Assembly: GCA_024279915.1 (NCBI GenBank) | Contig: JAJRRB010000084.1 | Location: 1-64,000 of the forward strand | Reading direction: 5' to 3' | Length of the DNA: 64,000 bases | DNA from: Deltaproteobacteria bacterium | Lineage (GTDB): Bacteria > Desulfobacterota > Desulfuromonadia > Desulfuromonadales > BM103 | Shown: positions 1 to 8,622 of the stretch, piece after piece | How positions within the stretch are numbered: position 1 is the stretch's first letter | Layout of the letters: every line of letters begins with the position of its first letter | Position numbers and translations under genes: made by a program | The notes under the pieces: model-generated | The model's database searches: none | The model's input: only the letters and a program-made list of their open reading frames with translations | What the model was told of the DNA's origin: nothing

Positions 1-193
1 AACAACAGTGTCAAGGTGTTTTTAGAAAAAAATAAAATACGGCAACTTGATGTTATATGCCTGGGGAGCTGAAATGCCTTAAAATCAGGGGCTTTACGAT
101 CTGAAGAAGTAGAAATTGTTTCCAAGCCTGCCCCTGTGATAATCTTGCAGATATTGTCTCTTTGAACGTAACTGAAGTATTGAGGTGCAACAC
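1..193. other. region before the first gene
   Basis: No coding end, hairpin or clear promoter recognised in these 193 bases. Confidence 0.4.
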
Positions 194-1522
194 GTGGCAA
201 AAAATAGAACCATACTGGCAGTGGTTGCCGACGAGAGTGGTGAGGTCTTTGAGCACCCAGATCTGTTGTTAGCTGGAATGAATGGTTCCATAGCGGTGCG
301 ACCACAGTTCAAAGAGATGATCCCCATGCCTGAGGGCAGTCGTCTCTTCACTATTCCCGAGACCCCGCCAATCGGTTTCGACCGTCGCAGCGGCAAACAG
401 GTGACAGCTGACCGTCTTCCAAAACAGTGGGGCGGTGGTGCCATTCAAGCGGTCTCTGCTTTTTTGACCCCAGGCTACACACGTACCTTGTTGCCCGCTG
501 CCGATTACCAGCGTAAAGGACAGACTTTACCACTGTGGTCATATACCGCGGTCGGATGGTGTGTTGAGGAAGAACGTTTCTATGTGGCAGGTGTTCAGGT
601 TGATAGCAACAATCAGTGGCAACCAGATCATTTCGACGATCGGAAACTCGATCCCCTGGTACGTAAGTCATTACAGGCCAACCCGGATAATCGCCTGATC
701 GAGCAACTGTCGCGCTGTGCTCTTGATTACCACTGCTTTGCTGCCAAGAACTTATTCTTCCGGCGCTGGGAAGCTCCTTTGCCGAGTTCACCCACCTGTA
801 ATTCCCGCTGTGTTGGCTGTATTTCCAAGCAGGAGTCAGACTGTTGTCCTGCCAGCCAGGAGCGGCTGACTTTTGTGCCGACGGTCAAGGAACTTTGTGA
901 GGTGGCTGTGCCGCATCTCAAGGAAGCGGAGAACGCAATTGTTTCCTTTGGTCAGGGCTGTGAAGGTGATCCGATCCTGCAGGCGGATGTGATCAGTGAG
1001 GCGGTGCGTGAGATGCGGTGTCAGACCGATCGCGGTACGATTAATTTTAACAGTAACGCCTCTTTGCCAGATGCTATTGATAAATTAGCTGCCGCAGGCG
1101 TCGAATCGATTCGTGTCTCCCTCAATTCTGCCCAGGAAAAGTTTTATAATGCGTACTATCGGCCGTGCGGCTATCGTTTTGCCGATGTCGTTGAATCTCT
1201 GAAACGGGCTAAATCTGCAGGCCTTTACCTTATGCTCAACTATCTGGTCTTCCCCGGGGTGAGTGACAGAACTGATGAAATCGAAGCCATGGCAGAGTTG
1301 ATTGAACTGGTGGACGTCGACATGATCCAGATGCGCAACTTGAGTATTGATCCGGTCCTATATCTTGATTCCTTAAAAGTAACTGGGAAGGGGGTAGGTA
1401 TGTTGGAAATGCTCAAGCAGCACAAGGCGCGTTTTCCCAAGTTGCAATATGGCTATTTCAACCGGACCAAAGATACTTTTTTCCCTCCTGATTATGAATC
1501 TGAATGGCCGATTCATGCATAG
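194..1522 (+). CDS. radical SAM domain protein
   Basis: A 442-residue protein with one radical SAM signature, Cx3Cx2C at Cys202, Cys206 and Cys209 (CNSRCVGC), which would bind the [4Fe-4S] cluster that cleaves S-adenosylmethionine. The first ~190 residues precede the SAM barrel and match no domain I recognise. After the cluster motif come a glycine-rich stretch (FGQGCEGDP) and a typical barrel continuation (INFNSNASLPDAIDKLAAAG). The start is the GTG at 194, with TGAGG eight bases upstream; an in-frame GTG at 185 lies inside that ribosome-binding site. The substrate is unknown. It stands alone, with a separate promoter for the next gene. Confidence 0.85.
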   Translation: MAKNRTILAVVADESGEVFEHPDLLLAGMNGSIAVRPQFKEMIPMPEGSRLFTIPETPPIGFDRRSGKQVTADRLPKQWGGGAIQAVSAFLTPGYTRTLLPAADYQRKGQTLPLWSYTAVGWCVEEERFYVAGVQVDSNNQWQPDHFDDRKLDPLVRKSLQANPDNRLIEQLSRCALDYHCFAAKNLFFRRWEAPLPSSPTCNSRCVGCISKQESDCCPASQERLTFVPTVKELCEVAVPHLKEAENAIVSFGQGCEGDPILQADVISEAVREMRCQTDRGTINFNSNASLPDAIDKLAAAGVESIRVSLNSAQEKFYNAYYRPCGYRFADVVESLKRAKSAGLYLMLNYLVFPGVSDRTDEIEAMAELIELVDVDMIQMRNLSIDPVLYLDSLKVTGKGVGMLEMLKQHKARFPKLQYGYFNRTKDTFFPPDYESEWPIHA

Positions 1523-1599
1523 GAACTCATTGTTTACTCCGTAAAGACCTGTTTTTTGTGATGGAATGGTCGGTTAAGATGACACTCATGAATTGTGTA

Positions 1600-1629
1600 T
1601 TGACTTCTAATATATTCAGAAAGTATGAT
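1600..1629 (+). promoter_or_regulatory. sigma-70-like promoter
   Basis: TTGACT (1600-1605), an 18-base spacer and TATGAT (1624-1629) lie just before the DUF4920 gene. Transcription would begin near 1636, which argues against the in-frame TTG at 1638 and for the ATG at 1665 as the start codon. Confidence 0.5.
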
Positions 1630-1664
1630 GCGATCCGTTGAACACAAAAAATGAGGAGCGAATC

Positions 1665-2129
1665 ATGCGTATTTTTCTGATGACCATTTTACTTGTGGCT
1701 ATGCTGTCCCCGGCAACAACTTTTGCCAAAGACTTTGGCCAGGGTCTCACTCTCACAGAAGAGACAGCCATTTCATCGATTATTGATAACCCTGAGGCTT
1801 ATGTTGGCAAAAAGGTCAAGGTTTCAGGATTGGTCATTGACGTATGTAGTACGAGAGGTTGCTGGGTCTATCTGGCAGGCGACCGCGATTTTGAAAAAAT
1901 ACGCATCAAGGTGACCGATGGTGAGATCGTTTCCCCGATGGAAGCCCGTGGTAAAAAGGCGACTGTCGAGGGTGTTGTAGAAAGTATGGAGCTGACCCGC
2001 GAGGACGTAATCAAACGGCGCAAACATCATGCAGAAGAAACCGGCACATCCTTCGATCCTGCCACGGTAACTTCTGGTGAAACGGTTCTGCGTATTCGTG
2101 GTCTCGGTGCCGAAATCTCTGGACTCTAG
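1665..2129 (+). CDS. DUF4920 domain protein, exported
   Basis: A 154-residue protein with an N-terminal hydrophobic signal sequence (MRIFLMTILLVAMLSPATTFA) and then a DUF4920-type OB-like fold: YVGKKVKVSGLVIDVC, then STRGCWVYL, then IRIKVTDGEI and KKATVEGVV. Two conserved cysteines lie in the CSTRGCW motif. The family is periplasmic or membrane associated and its role is unknown. The start at ATG 1665 is preceded by GAGGAGCG and fits a signal peptide; the longer ORF from TTG 1638 would begin at the transcription start of the promoter seen at 1600. The next gene is a PepSY-type membrane protein, separated from it by an inverted-repeat element. Confidence 0.8.
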   Translation: MRIFLMTILLVAMLSPATTFAKDFGQGLTLTEETAISSIIDNPEAYVGKKVKVSGLVIDVCSTRGCWVYLAGDRDFEKIRIKVTDGEIVSPMEARGKKATVEGVVESMELTREDVIKRRKHHAEETGTSFDPATVTSGETVLRIRGLGAEISGL

Positions 2130-2130
2130 T

Positions 2131-2287
2131 AGCCTGTCGGACTATCAGGGCTGAAGCGAAAATTTGGTCATTTGAGATCAGATTTAGCTCATTTGAGAGT
2201 AATAGCCGTAGCTATTGGTAGAAAAGGAGCTGAAATATGGGCCAAACGAACGAATTTGTAGCCAGTTTATTGATAGCCCGACAGGCT
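2131..2287. repeat. MITE-like element with 17-bp terminal inverted repeats
   Basis: The ends 2131-2147 (AGCCTGTCGGACTATCA) and 2271-2287 are inverted copies of each other with one mismatch in 17. Inside is a perfect hairpin, AATAGC-CGTA-GCTATT, at 2201-2216. A ribosome-binding site (AAAGGAGC) precedes an ATG at 2237 that opens 19 codons and stops at 2296, just past the right end. No transposase is present. The size (157 bp) and the terminal repeats suit a non-autonomous miniature element or a mobile intergenic repeat. Confidence 0.55.
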
Positions 2288-2299
2288 GCCAGATAAACG

Positions 2300-2845
2300 A
2301 TGAAGTGGCGGCGCTGGAATTATGTACTGCACCGTGATATCGGTTTTCTCTGTATCGGACTGACTCTGCTCTATGCCATCTCTGGCGTTGCAGTCAATCA
2401 TATCTCGCAGTGGAATCCAAGTTATCGGGTAGAACGGGTAGAAACCAATATTGGCCCGGTTCTCGGCAACCCTTCAGACGCCGAAACCGTACGTACGATC
2501 CTTGCTCGTCTCAATGAGCAAGGCAAGCTTGAAAGCAGCTATCGACCTGATCGCCATAGTCTGCAACTCTTTGTCGAGGGTCGCTCGATCATGATTGATC
2601 TGACGAGTGGTCATGTTGTGCATGATCGCGCCATCCCCCGGCCCGGTCTGCGTGAAATGAATTTTCTGCATCTCAACCACCCAAAGAAAGCCTGGACCTG
2701 GCTTGCTGATCTCTACGCTGTAGCCCTTGCGTTTCTGGCTATCAGCGGTCTCTTCATGATTCGTCGCAAGACTTTGCGACGGGGGCTTGTTCTGACAGGT
2801 GTCGGGATTCTTCTCCCCTTGCTCTTTTTGATTGTCTACCTGTAG
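2300..2845 (+). CDS. PepSY-associated membrane protein
   Basis: A 181-residue membrane protein. An N-terminal helix follows a basic start (KWRRWNYVLHRDIGFLCIGL), matching the PepSY-associated transmembrane family with its LHRDIG motif. A periplasmic stretch of about 100 residues follows, then two C-terminal helices around LADLYAVALAFLAISGLFMI and GLVLTGVGILLPLLFLIVYL. The PHP-type motif before the second helix (NFLHLNHPKKAWTWLADLYA) is typical of the family, often linked to iron or redox metabolism. The exact function is unknown. It starts 12 bases after the right end of the repeat at 2131-2287. Confidence 0.8.
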   Translation: MKWRRWNYVLHRDIGFLCIGLTLLYAISGVAVNHISQWNPSYRVERVETNIGPVLGNPSDAETVRTILARLNEQGKLESSYRPDRHSLQLFVEGRSIMIDLTSGHVVHDRAIPRPGLREMNFLHLNHPKKAWTWLADLYAVALAFLAISGLFMIRRKTLRRGLVLTGVGILLPLLFLIVYL

Positions 2846-2952
2846 TTCCTCTGTTCGGCCATTGCATTTGACATGTTATTGCGTTTGACACCTTGGCAGG
2901 CCTGGGGTAGAAACGACCACATGACTGTCTATCAACCAAGATTGGAGCAGTG

Positions 2953-3558
2953 ATGTTCACCGACGTCTTTCTGCACGCCCTGACATCCTATTTCGTCGTT
3001 ATAGATCCCATAGGCACCGCACTTATCTTTCATGGCTTGACGACGGGTTGTGATCGGGCCTATGCGAAGCGTATGGCGTTGCGTTCAACAATGATTGCGA
3101 CAGCAATCGTGCTGGTCTCTGCTTTCTTCGGTCAAGCCTTATTGAATAAGCTAGGTATCAGTATTGAGGCATTGCGTGTGTCTGGTGGGCTGCTGCTCTT
3201 TATCACGGCGTTCAACATGGTGACAAAGGGGGAAACAGGTAGGAAGTGGGAGAGTGGCCAGGAAGTTGATATAGCGGTTTTTCCCATGTCTATTCCGCTG
3301 TTGTCTGGTCCTGGCTGTCTGACTGTGACGATTCTGCTCTTTTCCAAAGCACCAACAGTTTCAGAAAATGTTGCTTTGGTGTTCTCGGTTCTGGTTGTTT
3401 ACGGAGTCACACACCTGGCTCTTCTCTCTGCAAATCGTGTCAAAAATATCATTGGTCGGACGGGTGATGATATCCTGCGCCGTTTGCTTGGTGTGATTCT
3501 CGCCGCTCTGGCGATTCAGTTTATTGCTGACGGTGTCCGACAGATCATGATCGGTTAA
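2953..3558 (+). CDS. MarC family integral membrane protein
   Basis: A 201-residue protein with six predicted hydrophobic segments. The N-terminal FVVIDPIGTALIF and the central FPMSIPLLSGPGCLTVTI match the MarC/UPF0056 (NAAT) family. Members sit in the inner membrane; a transport role has been suggested but is not settled. ATG 2953 is preceded by GGAG five bases upstream; the overlapping GTG at 2950 would leave only two bases. The 3' end overlaps the convergent ACP phosphodiesterase gene by 14 bases. Confidence 0.85.
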   Translation: MFTDVFLHALTSYFVVIDPIGTALIFHGLTTGCDRAYAKRMALRSTMIATAIVLVSAFFGQALLNKLGISIEALRVSGGLLLFITAFNMVTKGETGRKWESGQEVDIAVFPMSIPLLSGPGCLTVTILLFSKAPTVSENVALVFSVLVVYGVTHLALLSANRVKNIIGRTGDDILRRLLGVILAALAIQFIADGVRQIMIG

Positions 3559-4081
3559 AGTCCGTAATACCAAACTCATCTCTTACAAACTCTGTTGCTT
3601 CAGTCATAAATCCTCTGAAATCATGAAGAAATAATTCCTCGTGAGCGGCAAGATCATTCACGCCTTCAGCGAGAGGCAACGGTCTGCTCAAGCGTTGGGC
3701 AATTCTCTCCAGAGCCCTGCCGACGACTTGACGCTGTCGATAAGAGACCAGCCAGTTGTACTCAATCATGCGTAGCGCTACCTGTTGCAGGCCTGACGGT
3801 AGTTGGGTGTGGTGCTCCTGGAGTAGACGGTAAATCTTGTTCGCATAGTTTTCCAGCGGTTCTGTTGCATAGTCTGACCAGTTTGCTGCGAGGAAATGAT
3901 CGTAAAAGATGTCGACGATGATGCCACGGCCATGGCCGAATTGTGGACCAAGTCGCTGGCGGCTTTGCCGGGTGTGTGAACTGATCTGGGCAAGGCTGTC
4001 GATTCGGCGGTGCAGCTGCAGGCCAAGGGTGATTTTTTCAGGATAGTCGGCTGGTAAGGGGCCTTTGACGAAGTCACCCAT
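3545..4081 (-). CDS. acpH: acyl carrier protein phosphodiesterase (DUF479)
   Basis: 178 residues from the ATG at 4081. Members of this family remove the 4'-phosphopantetheine arm from acyl carrier protein. The motifs LHRRIDSL, IIVDIFYDHFLAANW and AHEELFLHDFRGFM match E. coli AcpH (193 residues). The family normally begins MNxLxHLxLA. That segment is encoded here in frame directly upstream (SNYLVHLYLAGEDPELQLGG), but its first codon is ATT at 4147-4145, not ATG. Starting there gives 200 residues. The ATG at 4081 overlaps the upstream stop (TGATG), so translational coupling of a short form is also possible. Third gene of a minus-strand operon. Confidence 0.8.
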   Translation of the reverse strand: MGDFVKGPLPADYPEKITLGLQLHRRIDSLAQISSHTRQSRQRLGPQFGHGRGIIVDIFYDHFLAANWSDYATEPLENYANKIYRLLQEHHTQLPSGLQQVALRMIEYNWLVSYRQRQVVGRALERIAQRLSRPLPLAEGVNDLAAHEELFLHDFRGFMTEATEFVRDEFGITDFNRS

Positions 4082-5313
4082 CAGGCCGCCGAGCTGTAGC
4101 TCAGGGTCTTCTCCGGCCAGGTAGAGATGAACCAGGTAATTCGAAATCTGAGGATCTTGTTCTGCAGGATGAGAATCTCGAAGGCCATCAACGCTTTGCT
4201 GGAGAGTTGCTGCAGATCAATCACCGCTTGCGAAAGATCGACCGAAGCGTCATCAATGTAGATCAGGCCAACAACGCGTCCCATCATGCTCATGGGCAGG
4301 AGCAGGGCGGTTGTGGGCGCTGGTTTTCCCAAAAAAGTGGTCAAGGCAAGGTTTGCACCTTTCTGTGGAACCGGGCCGAGAAAGTAACTATTGCTCTCCA
4401 CCGCCGTTTTTAAAACCGATGGTTCAGATAGAGGCAGTTGAAATTGGTCAAAACCAGGGATTGGCTGGTCATTCTTTGCTGAACGCCAACCTGTAACCTG
4501 ACCAGCGACCACCATGAAGAGAGCTGCTCGGGCGTAGTTTGCGCCGAGATACTTGATGACAGCGTCGGCCACATCATTACGATCAGTAATCTTGACCAGT
4601 GCCTGTGCTGTGGTCGCTAGGGTGATCTCTTCATCTTCCAGTTCCTCAATCAGATCATCATCGGCCAGCTCTTCAATTTCCTCTTCAACAACCTCGGTTC
4701 CTGCAACCGGGTGGGACTCTGCTGGCTTAATTGTTGGCTTCTCGTAGATGTGTTCTGAACCAGGTTTGCCAAGATCTTTATTTGTATTGGATTCAACAAC
4801 CGGGCCGTCCGGTGTGGTGAAGATGTGCAGCTGGTGCAATTCATCGCGCACCTGTTTGGGTGGAGCGATGTATCGCATGGTGCGCTTGATGCCGTAGTGT
4901 TTTTCCAGGGCAAAGACCAGACGTACTTCCAGAGCCAGAATCGGTTTTACGATGTAACCGGTACGAAAGGAAATTTCATCGATCGATTTCAGATTGTGGG
5001 GCTCGGCCATGGCCAGAGTCAACTTCTTGCCACTGACCGCAATCGGCATGACTTTATGCTTTTCGGCCAATTCCAGGCTGATAATGTTGAGGATATTCTC
5101 AGGGATGTTCTGCATTTGCCCTGGTTTTGCACAGGGGATACCAAGGAGTTTCTCCAGAACTCCAGCCAGCGCATCTTCGGTAATCAGGCCCATTTCAATG
5201 ATGACTGTACCGAGCTTGCCGCCAAAAATAACCTGAGCTTGCAACGCTTCTTCGAGCTGCGCCTGAGTCAGCATATTTTTCTTGATCAGCAGCTCGCCAA
5301 GTTTGTCGGCCAT
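4081..5313 (-). CDS. MshEN (GspE N-terminal) domain protein with C-terminal GAF-like domain
   Basis: 410 residues. Residues 1-150 form a GspE/MshE N-terminal domain (KLGELLIKKNMLTQAQLEEA, then LGIPCAKPGQMQNIPENIL), the fold that binds c-di-GMP or mediates secretion-ATPase contacts in relatives. A Pro/Glu-rich linker with a strongly acidic run (EEEIEELADDDLIEELEDEE) follows at about 208-230, then a GAF-like domain from about 240 (TALLLPMSMMGRVVGLIYID). There is no ATPase domain, so this is not a complete GspE. AAGGGA precedes ATG 5313. The last ~22 residues are the out-of-frame shadow of the next gene's N-terminus, so the natural end may once have been earlier. It lies 18 bases after the M23 peptidase gene. 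Confidence 0.75.
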   Translation of the reverse strand: MADKLGELLIKKNMLTQAQLEEALQAQVIFGGKLGTVIIEMGLITEDALAGVLEKLLGIPCAKPGQMQNIPENILNIISLELAEKHKVMPIAVSGKKLTLAMAEPHNLKSIDEISFRTGYIVKPILALEVRLVFALEKHYGIKRTMRYIAPPKQVRDELHQLHIFTTPDGPVVESNTNKDLGKPGSEHIYEKPTIKPAESHPVAGTEVVEEEIEELADDDLIEELEDEEITLATTAQALVKITDRNDVADAVIKYLGANYARAALFMVVAGQVTGWRSAKNDQPIPGFDQFQLPLSEPSVLKTAVESNSYFLGPVPQKGANLALTTFLGKPAPTTALLLPMSMMGRVVGLIYIDDASVDLSQAVIDLQQLSSKALMAFEILILQNKILRFRITWFISTWPEKTLSYSSAA

Positions 5314-5331
5314 GATGTGTCCCTTGTGGTG

Positions 5332-6648
5332 TTATTTTGAAGAGTTGTTGATTGCTGGTTTTGCACTGGCAGTCTTGATGATTTTCTGATCTGTTAGCTC
5401 AGCGATGAGAGTTGTTGCTTTGCTTTTGAAATCTGCCATATTTGCTGAAGAAACCGGTTTGACAGCAGGCGCTTTCACCCTGGTAGGGTTAACCGGTGCA
5501 CCATTTTTTTTCATCCGGAAACAGAGGTGTGGGCCGGTGGCCAGGCCGGTGCTACCGACGTAACCAATCGTCTGTCCCTGTGCAACCCTTTTGCCATTAG
5601 CGATTTTTTTTGCAAAACCATTCATGTGCAGGTAGATAGTTTCGTAGCTGCTGTTATGACGGATCTTGATGTAATTACCGTTGCCCCGGGTATAACCTTT
5701 TTTGATGATGACGCCATCACCAACGCTTTTGATTGGAGTGCCGGTCGGTGCAGCGTAATCGATGGCCGGATGAGATTTCCAGGTCTTGGTGATCGGGTGA
5801 AAACGGCGAGTCGTGAAGCCGGAAGAGATACGTGAGAAGGTCAGAGGTGCTTTGAGAAAAGCCTTACGTAAACTCTGACCATCTGCATCGTAATAATCGG
5901 GCCGATGGTCACCGTCCTGATAGAGAATTGCCTGAAAACTAGTGCCCTGGTTGGTGAATTCAGCTGCAAGAATGCGGCCGTAACCAGCCGGCTGGCCTTC
6001 GCGGTAACGCTTCTCAACCAGAGCTTGGAATGCGTCTCCTTTGCGGATGTCGAGTATAAAGTCTATATCCCAGGCAAAAATATCAGCCAGATTCATTGCC
6101 AGGACATCGCTTTCACCGGTGCTGGTGACCGCTTCAAAAAGGCTGCTTTCAATGATTCCCAGTACACGCACTGCCTCTGTTGTGTACGGAATCGGAATCT
6201 TCTCGATAGAAAAATTCTCTGCATTGCGAGAAATGATCAACTGCTCGTTGCGGTCAATATCGTACTCAAAACGTTCGAAAGCATCATCACTCAAACAGAG
6301 TCGATATGCTTGGCCGGCACTGAGACGGGTGAGGGGGAAAATTGGTTTACACTGGCGATTCAGCTCATGGATTTCTGCCGCAGTAAAGAACTCGCCCAGC
6401 AGGGCTGTCATAGTATCACCTTGGGCGATGGTGCCCTTGATAATCTCTTTGCGAATCTCCGGAAGCGGTGGTGGTTGAGGAACCTCAGGCGCAGCCATTT
6501 TAGCTTCTGTACTGGTGACTGAGTGACGTAGAAAAAGAGGAACAAGCAGCAGGGTGATCAAGACCAGAAGCAGCCAGATACGAATGCGCGGGGTTGATCG
6601 CCGATGACTTGACACAGCCTTTTTGGGTGGGTGAAAATCGAAATCCAA
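5332..6648 (-). CDS. M23 family metallopeptidase, OapA/MepM-like
   Basis: About 438 residues. A basic cytoplasmic tail and one transmembrane helix (IRIWLLLVLITLLLVPLFL) are followed by an OapA/LysM-like periplasmic region and a C-terminal M23 domain that would cut peptidoglycan cross-links. The zinc site shows HPAIDYA (HxxxD), but the usual HLH motif reads GPHLCFR, with cysteine replacing the second histidine; the same H-x-C occurs in some other M23 subfamilies. No ATG suits the start; TTG 6648 has AGGAAG five bases upstream, and a longer TTG start at 6693 is also open. It heads the minus-strand operon with the MshEN-GAF and AcpH genes. Confidence 0.8.
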   Translation of the reverse strand: MDFDFHPPKKAVSSHRRSTPRIRIWLLLVLITLLLVPLFLRHSVTSTEAKMAAPEVPQPPPLPEIRKEIIKGTIAQGDTMTALLGEFFTAAEIHELNRQCKPIFPLTRLSAGQAYRLCLSDDAFERFEYDIDRNEQLIISRNAENFSIEKIPIPYTTEAVRVLGIIESSLFEAVTSTGESDVLAMNLADIFAWDIDFILDIRKGDAFQALVEKRYREGQPAGYGRILAAEFTNQGTSFQAILYQDGDHRPDYYDADGQSLRKAFLKAPLTFSRISSGFTTRRFHPITKTWKSHPAIDYAAPTGTPIKSVGDGVIIKKGYTRGNGNYIKIRHNSSYETIYLHMNGFAKKIANGKRVAQGQTIGYVGSTGLATGPHLCFRMKKNGAPVNPTRVKAPAVKPVSSANMADFKSKATTLIAELTDQKIIKTASAKPAINNSSK

Positions 6649-6842
6649 GGGTTCTTCCTGCCTGTGAAAAAGCGTTAACTTCCTGAAAAACAAAATTTAT
6701 TCATACTAGCAGGGTCATAATGAATTTGTCTAGGAGTCTGTCCTGCAGGTTTCTAGAAATCTGTCGAATTTAACAATGTTCTCTTGCCAGAATATGTGTT
6801 GGTGCGTTACTTAAAGATGTATAACATCACGAGGAGATTCGA

Positions 6843-7979
6843 ATGATCAATCAGCAGCGCCTTAACGAAGAATTTGTTCGTTTGACATCTATAAACAGCC
6901 CGCCGTTAAAAGAGAGCGCTATTGCCCGTTATCTGACCGAACGTCTGCAACGTTTCGGTGCTGAAGTCCGTTTTGATAATGCTGCGGGTGCTACTGACGG
7001 TGAGGTCGGTAATCTGGTGGCAACCCTGCCTGGAACAGGCAAAAGAACAGATCCGCTCCTTTTTTCGGTGCATATGGATACTGTTGAACCGGGAGGGCAG
7101 GTGGAGCCGGTTTTACGCGATGGAGTCTTTTATAGTGCCGGAGATACTGTTCTTGGTGCAGATGACAAGGCTGGTATCGCAGAATTATTCGAAGCTTTGG
7201 AAGTGGTGAGCGAGCAGAAAATATCTCATGGGCCCATTGAAATTGTGATCACGGTTGCTGAAGAGATTGGTCTGGTCGGTGCGAAACATTTCGACTACAG
7301 CATGGTGTCTGCAAAACGTGGCTATGCCCTCGATACCGAGGGTGTCGACTTGATGGTTCTGCGGGCCCCTGGCGCTAATCATCTGCAAATCGATATAGAG
7401 GGCCTTGCTTCACATGCCGGGATGGCCCCCGAACAGGGAGTCTCGGCGATCGAGACTGCAGCCCTGGCCATCAGCAAGATGCGTCTGGGACGGATTGATC
7501 ATGAGACAACAGCCAATATCGGTCAGATCGAAGGTGGCGTTGCCCGCAATATCGTGCCACAGCATCTCTCTCTTGTTGGTGAAGCCCGTAGCCATGATTC
7601 GCAAAAACTGCTAGAGCAGACGGATCATATGCTTGCCTGTTTCGAAGAGGCCGCCGAACAGATGTCTCGCACAATCAACGGGAATCTGGTTCGTCCTGAA
7701 ATAACAGCGAATGTCACTTCTGATTTTCCCAGTATGTCCGTGCCCGAGGATGCTTCTGTGGTAAAGTTGGCCAGGACTGCCGCAGCGGCTGTTGGCCATG
7801 ATCTTAACGTGCGTTTGGGCGGTGGCGGTAGTGATGCCAATATTTTCAATGCCAACGGCATCGAGATGATTATCCTGGCGACCGGTATGACCAAGGTTCA
7901 TACCCATGATGAGTCGGTTGCCGTTGCTGATATGGTGCACGTGGCGGAGTTGCTGGTCGAAATTATTCGGCAGGCTTGA
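6843..7979 (+). CDS. M20 family peptidase T-like metallopeptidase
   Basis: 378 residues of the M20 zinc peptidase family, peptidase T-like branch. Visible ligands and catalytic residues are FSVHMDTVEPG (His and Asp), VLGADDKAG (bridging Asp), TVAEEIGLVGA (catalytic Glu-Glu) and, near the end, TKVHTHDESV (His). The dimerisation domain lies at about 180-290. It probably releases N-terminal residues from short peptides in the cytoplasm. GAGGAG sits seven bases before ATG 6843. The rnhB start follows eight bases after its stop, so it may lead the rnhB-yraN-nadE-rsmI run. Confidence 0.85.
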   Translation: MINQQRLNEEFVRLTSINSPPLKESAIARYLTERLQRFGAEVRFDNAAGATDGEVGNLVATLPGTGKRTDPLLFSVHMDTVEPGGQVEPVLRDGVFYSAGDTVLGADDKAGIAELFEALEVVSEQKISHGPIEIVITVAEEIGLVGAKHFDYSMVSAKRGYALDTEGVDLMVLRAPGANHLQIDIEGLASHAGMAPEQGVSAIETAALAISKMRLGRIDHETTANIGQIEGGVARNIVPQHLSLVGEARSHDSQKLLEQTDHMLACFEEAAEQMSRTINGNLVRPEITANVTSDFPSMSVPEDASVVKLARTAAAAVGHDLNVRLGGGGSDANIFNANGIEMIILATGMTKVHTHDESVAVADMVHVAELLVEIIRQA

Positions 7980-7986
7980 AAACTGT

Positions 7987-8622
7987 ATGGAACTCTTCCC
8001 AGAAATAGAGCAATCCACTCTTTTTTTTGAAACCATGGCCCGTCGCCAGGGTTATCGAGCAGTTGCTGGCATCGATGAAGCCGGTCGTGGCCCACTGGCC
8101 GGACCGGTGGTTGCTGCCGCAGTGATCCTGCCTGAGGAATTCGATCTTCCTGGTTTAAACGACTCCAAGCAACTTTCGGAAAAGAAGCGCAATCAGCTTT
8201 ATCCATTAATTCATGAGCAGGCTATTGCTGTTGGTATCGGTGTCGGTCGTGCTGATGAAGTCGATGAGATTAACATTCTGCAGGCGACCTTGAAGGGGAT
8301 GTCACGTGCTGTTGGAAGGCTCTCTCTGGTCCCCGATTTTCTGCTGGTGGATGGTATTACCCCAATACCGATAAACATCGAGCAAAAGACCCTGAAAAAG
8401 GGTGATTCCCGTTCTCTCTCGATAGCTGCAGCATCGGTGATCGCCAAAGTGGTGCGTGACCGCATCATGGTCGCCTATGATCGACTCTTTCCTGAATATG
8501 GTTTTGCCGGGCACAAAGGCTACGGCAGTCAGAAGCATCGAGACGCGGTTGCCAAATATGGCCCCTGCATCTGTCATAGACGCACCTTTGCCGGAGTCAA
8601 AGAGCACTGTGAGACAACATGA
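7987..8622 (+). CDS. rnhB: ribonuclease HII
   Basis: 211 residues. RNase HII cuts the RNA strand of RNA/DNA hybrids and removes single ribonucleotides from DNA. The catalytic carboxylates are visible in GIDEAGRGPLAGPVV (Asp, Glu), LLVDGI (Asp) and the KGDSRSLSIAAASVIAKVVRD block. The ATG at 7987 gives the usual family length; the ORF extends a further 27 codons upstream into the preceding gene, where no homology is expected. It overlaps yraN by four bases (ATGA). Confidence 0.93.
   Translation: MELFPEIEQSTLFFETMARRQGYRAVAGIDEAGRGPLAGPVVAAAVILPEEFDLPGLNDSKQLSEKKRNQLYPLIHEQAIAVGIGVGRADEVDEINILQATLKGMSRAVGRLSLVPDFLLVDGITPIPINIEQKTLKKGDSRSLSIAAASVIAKVVRDRIMVAYDRLFPEYGFAGHKGYGSQKHRDAVAKYGPCICHRRTFAGVKEHCETT

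Noticed and set aside
2846-2950. Promoter pair TTGACA at about 2870 and 2885 before marC
   Set aside because: Good -35 boxes but no convincing -10 at the right distance.
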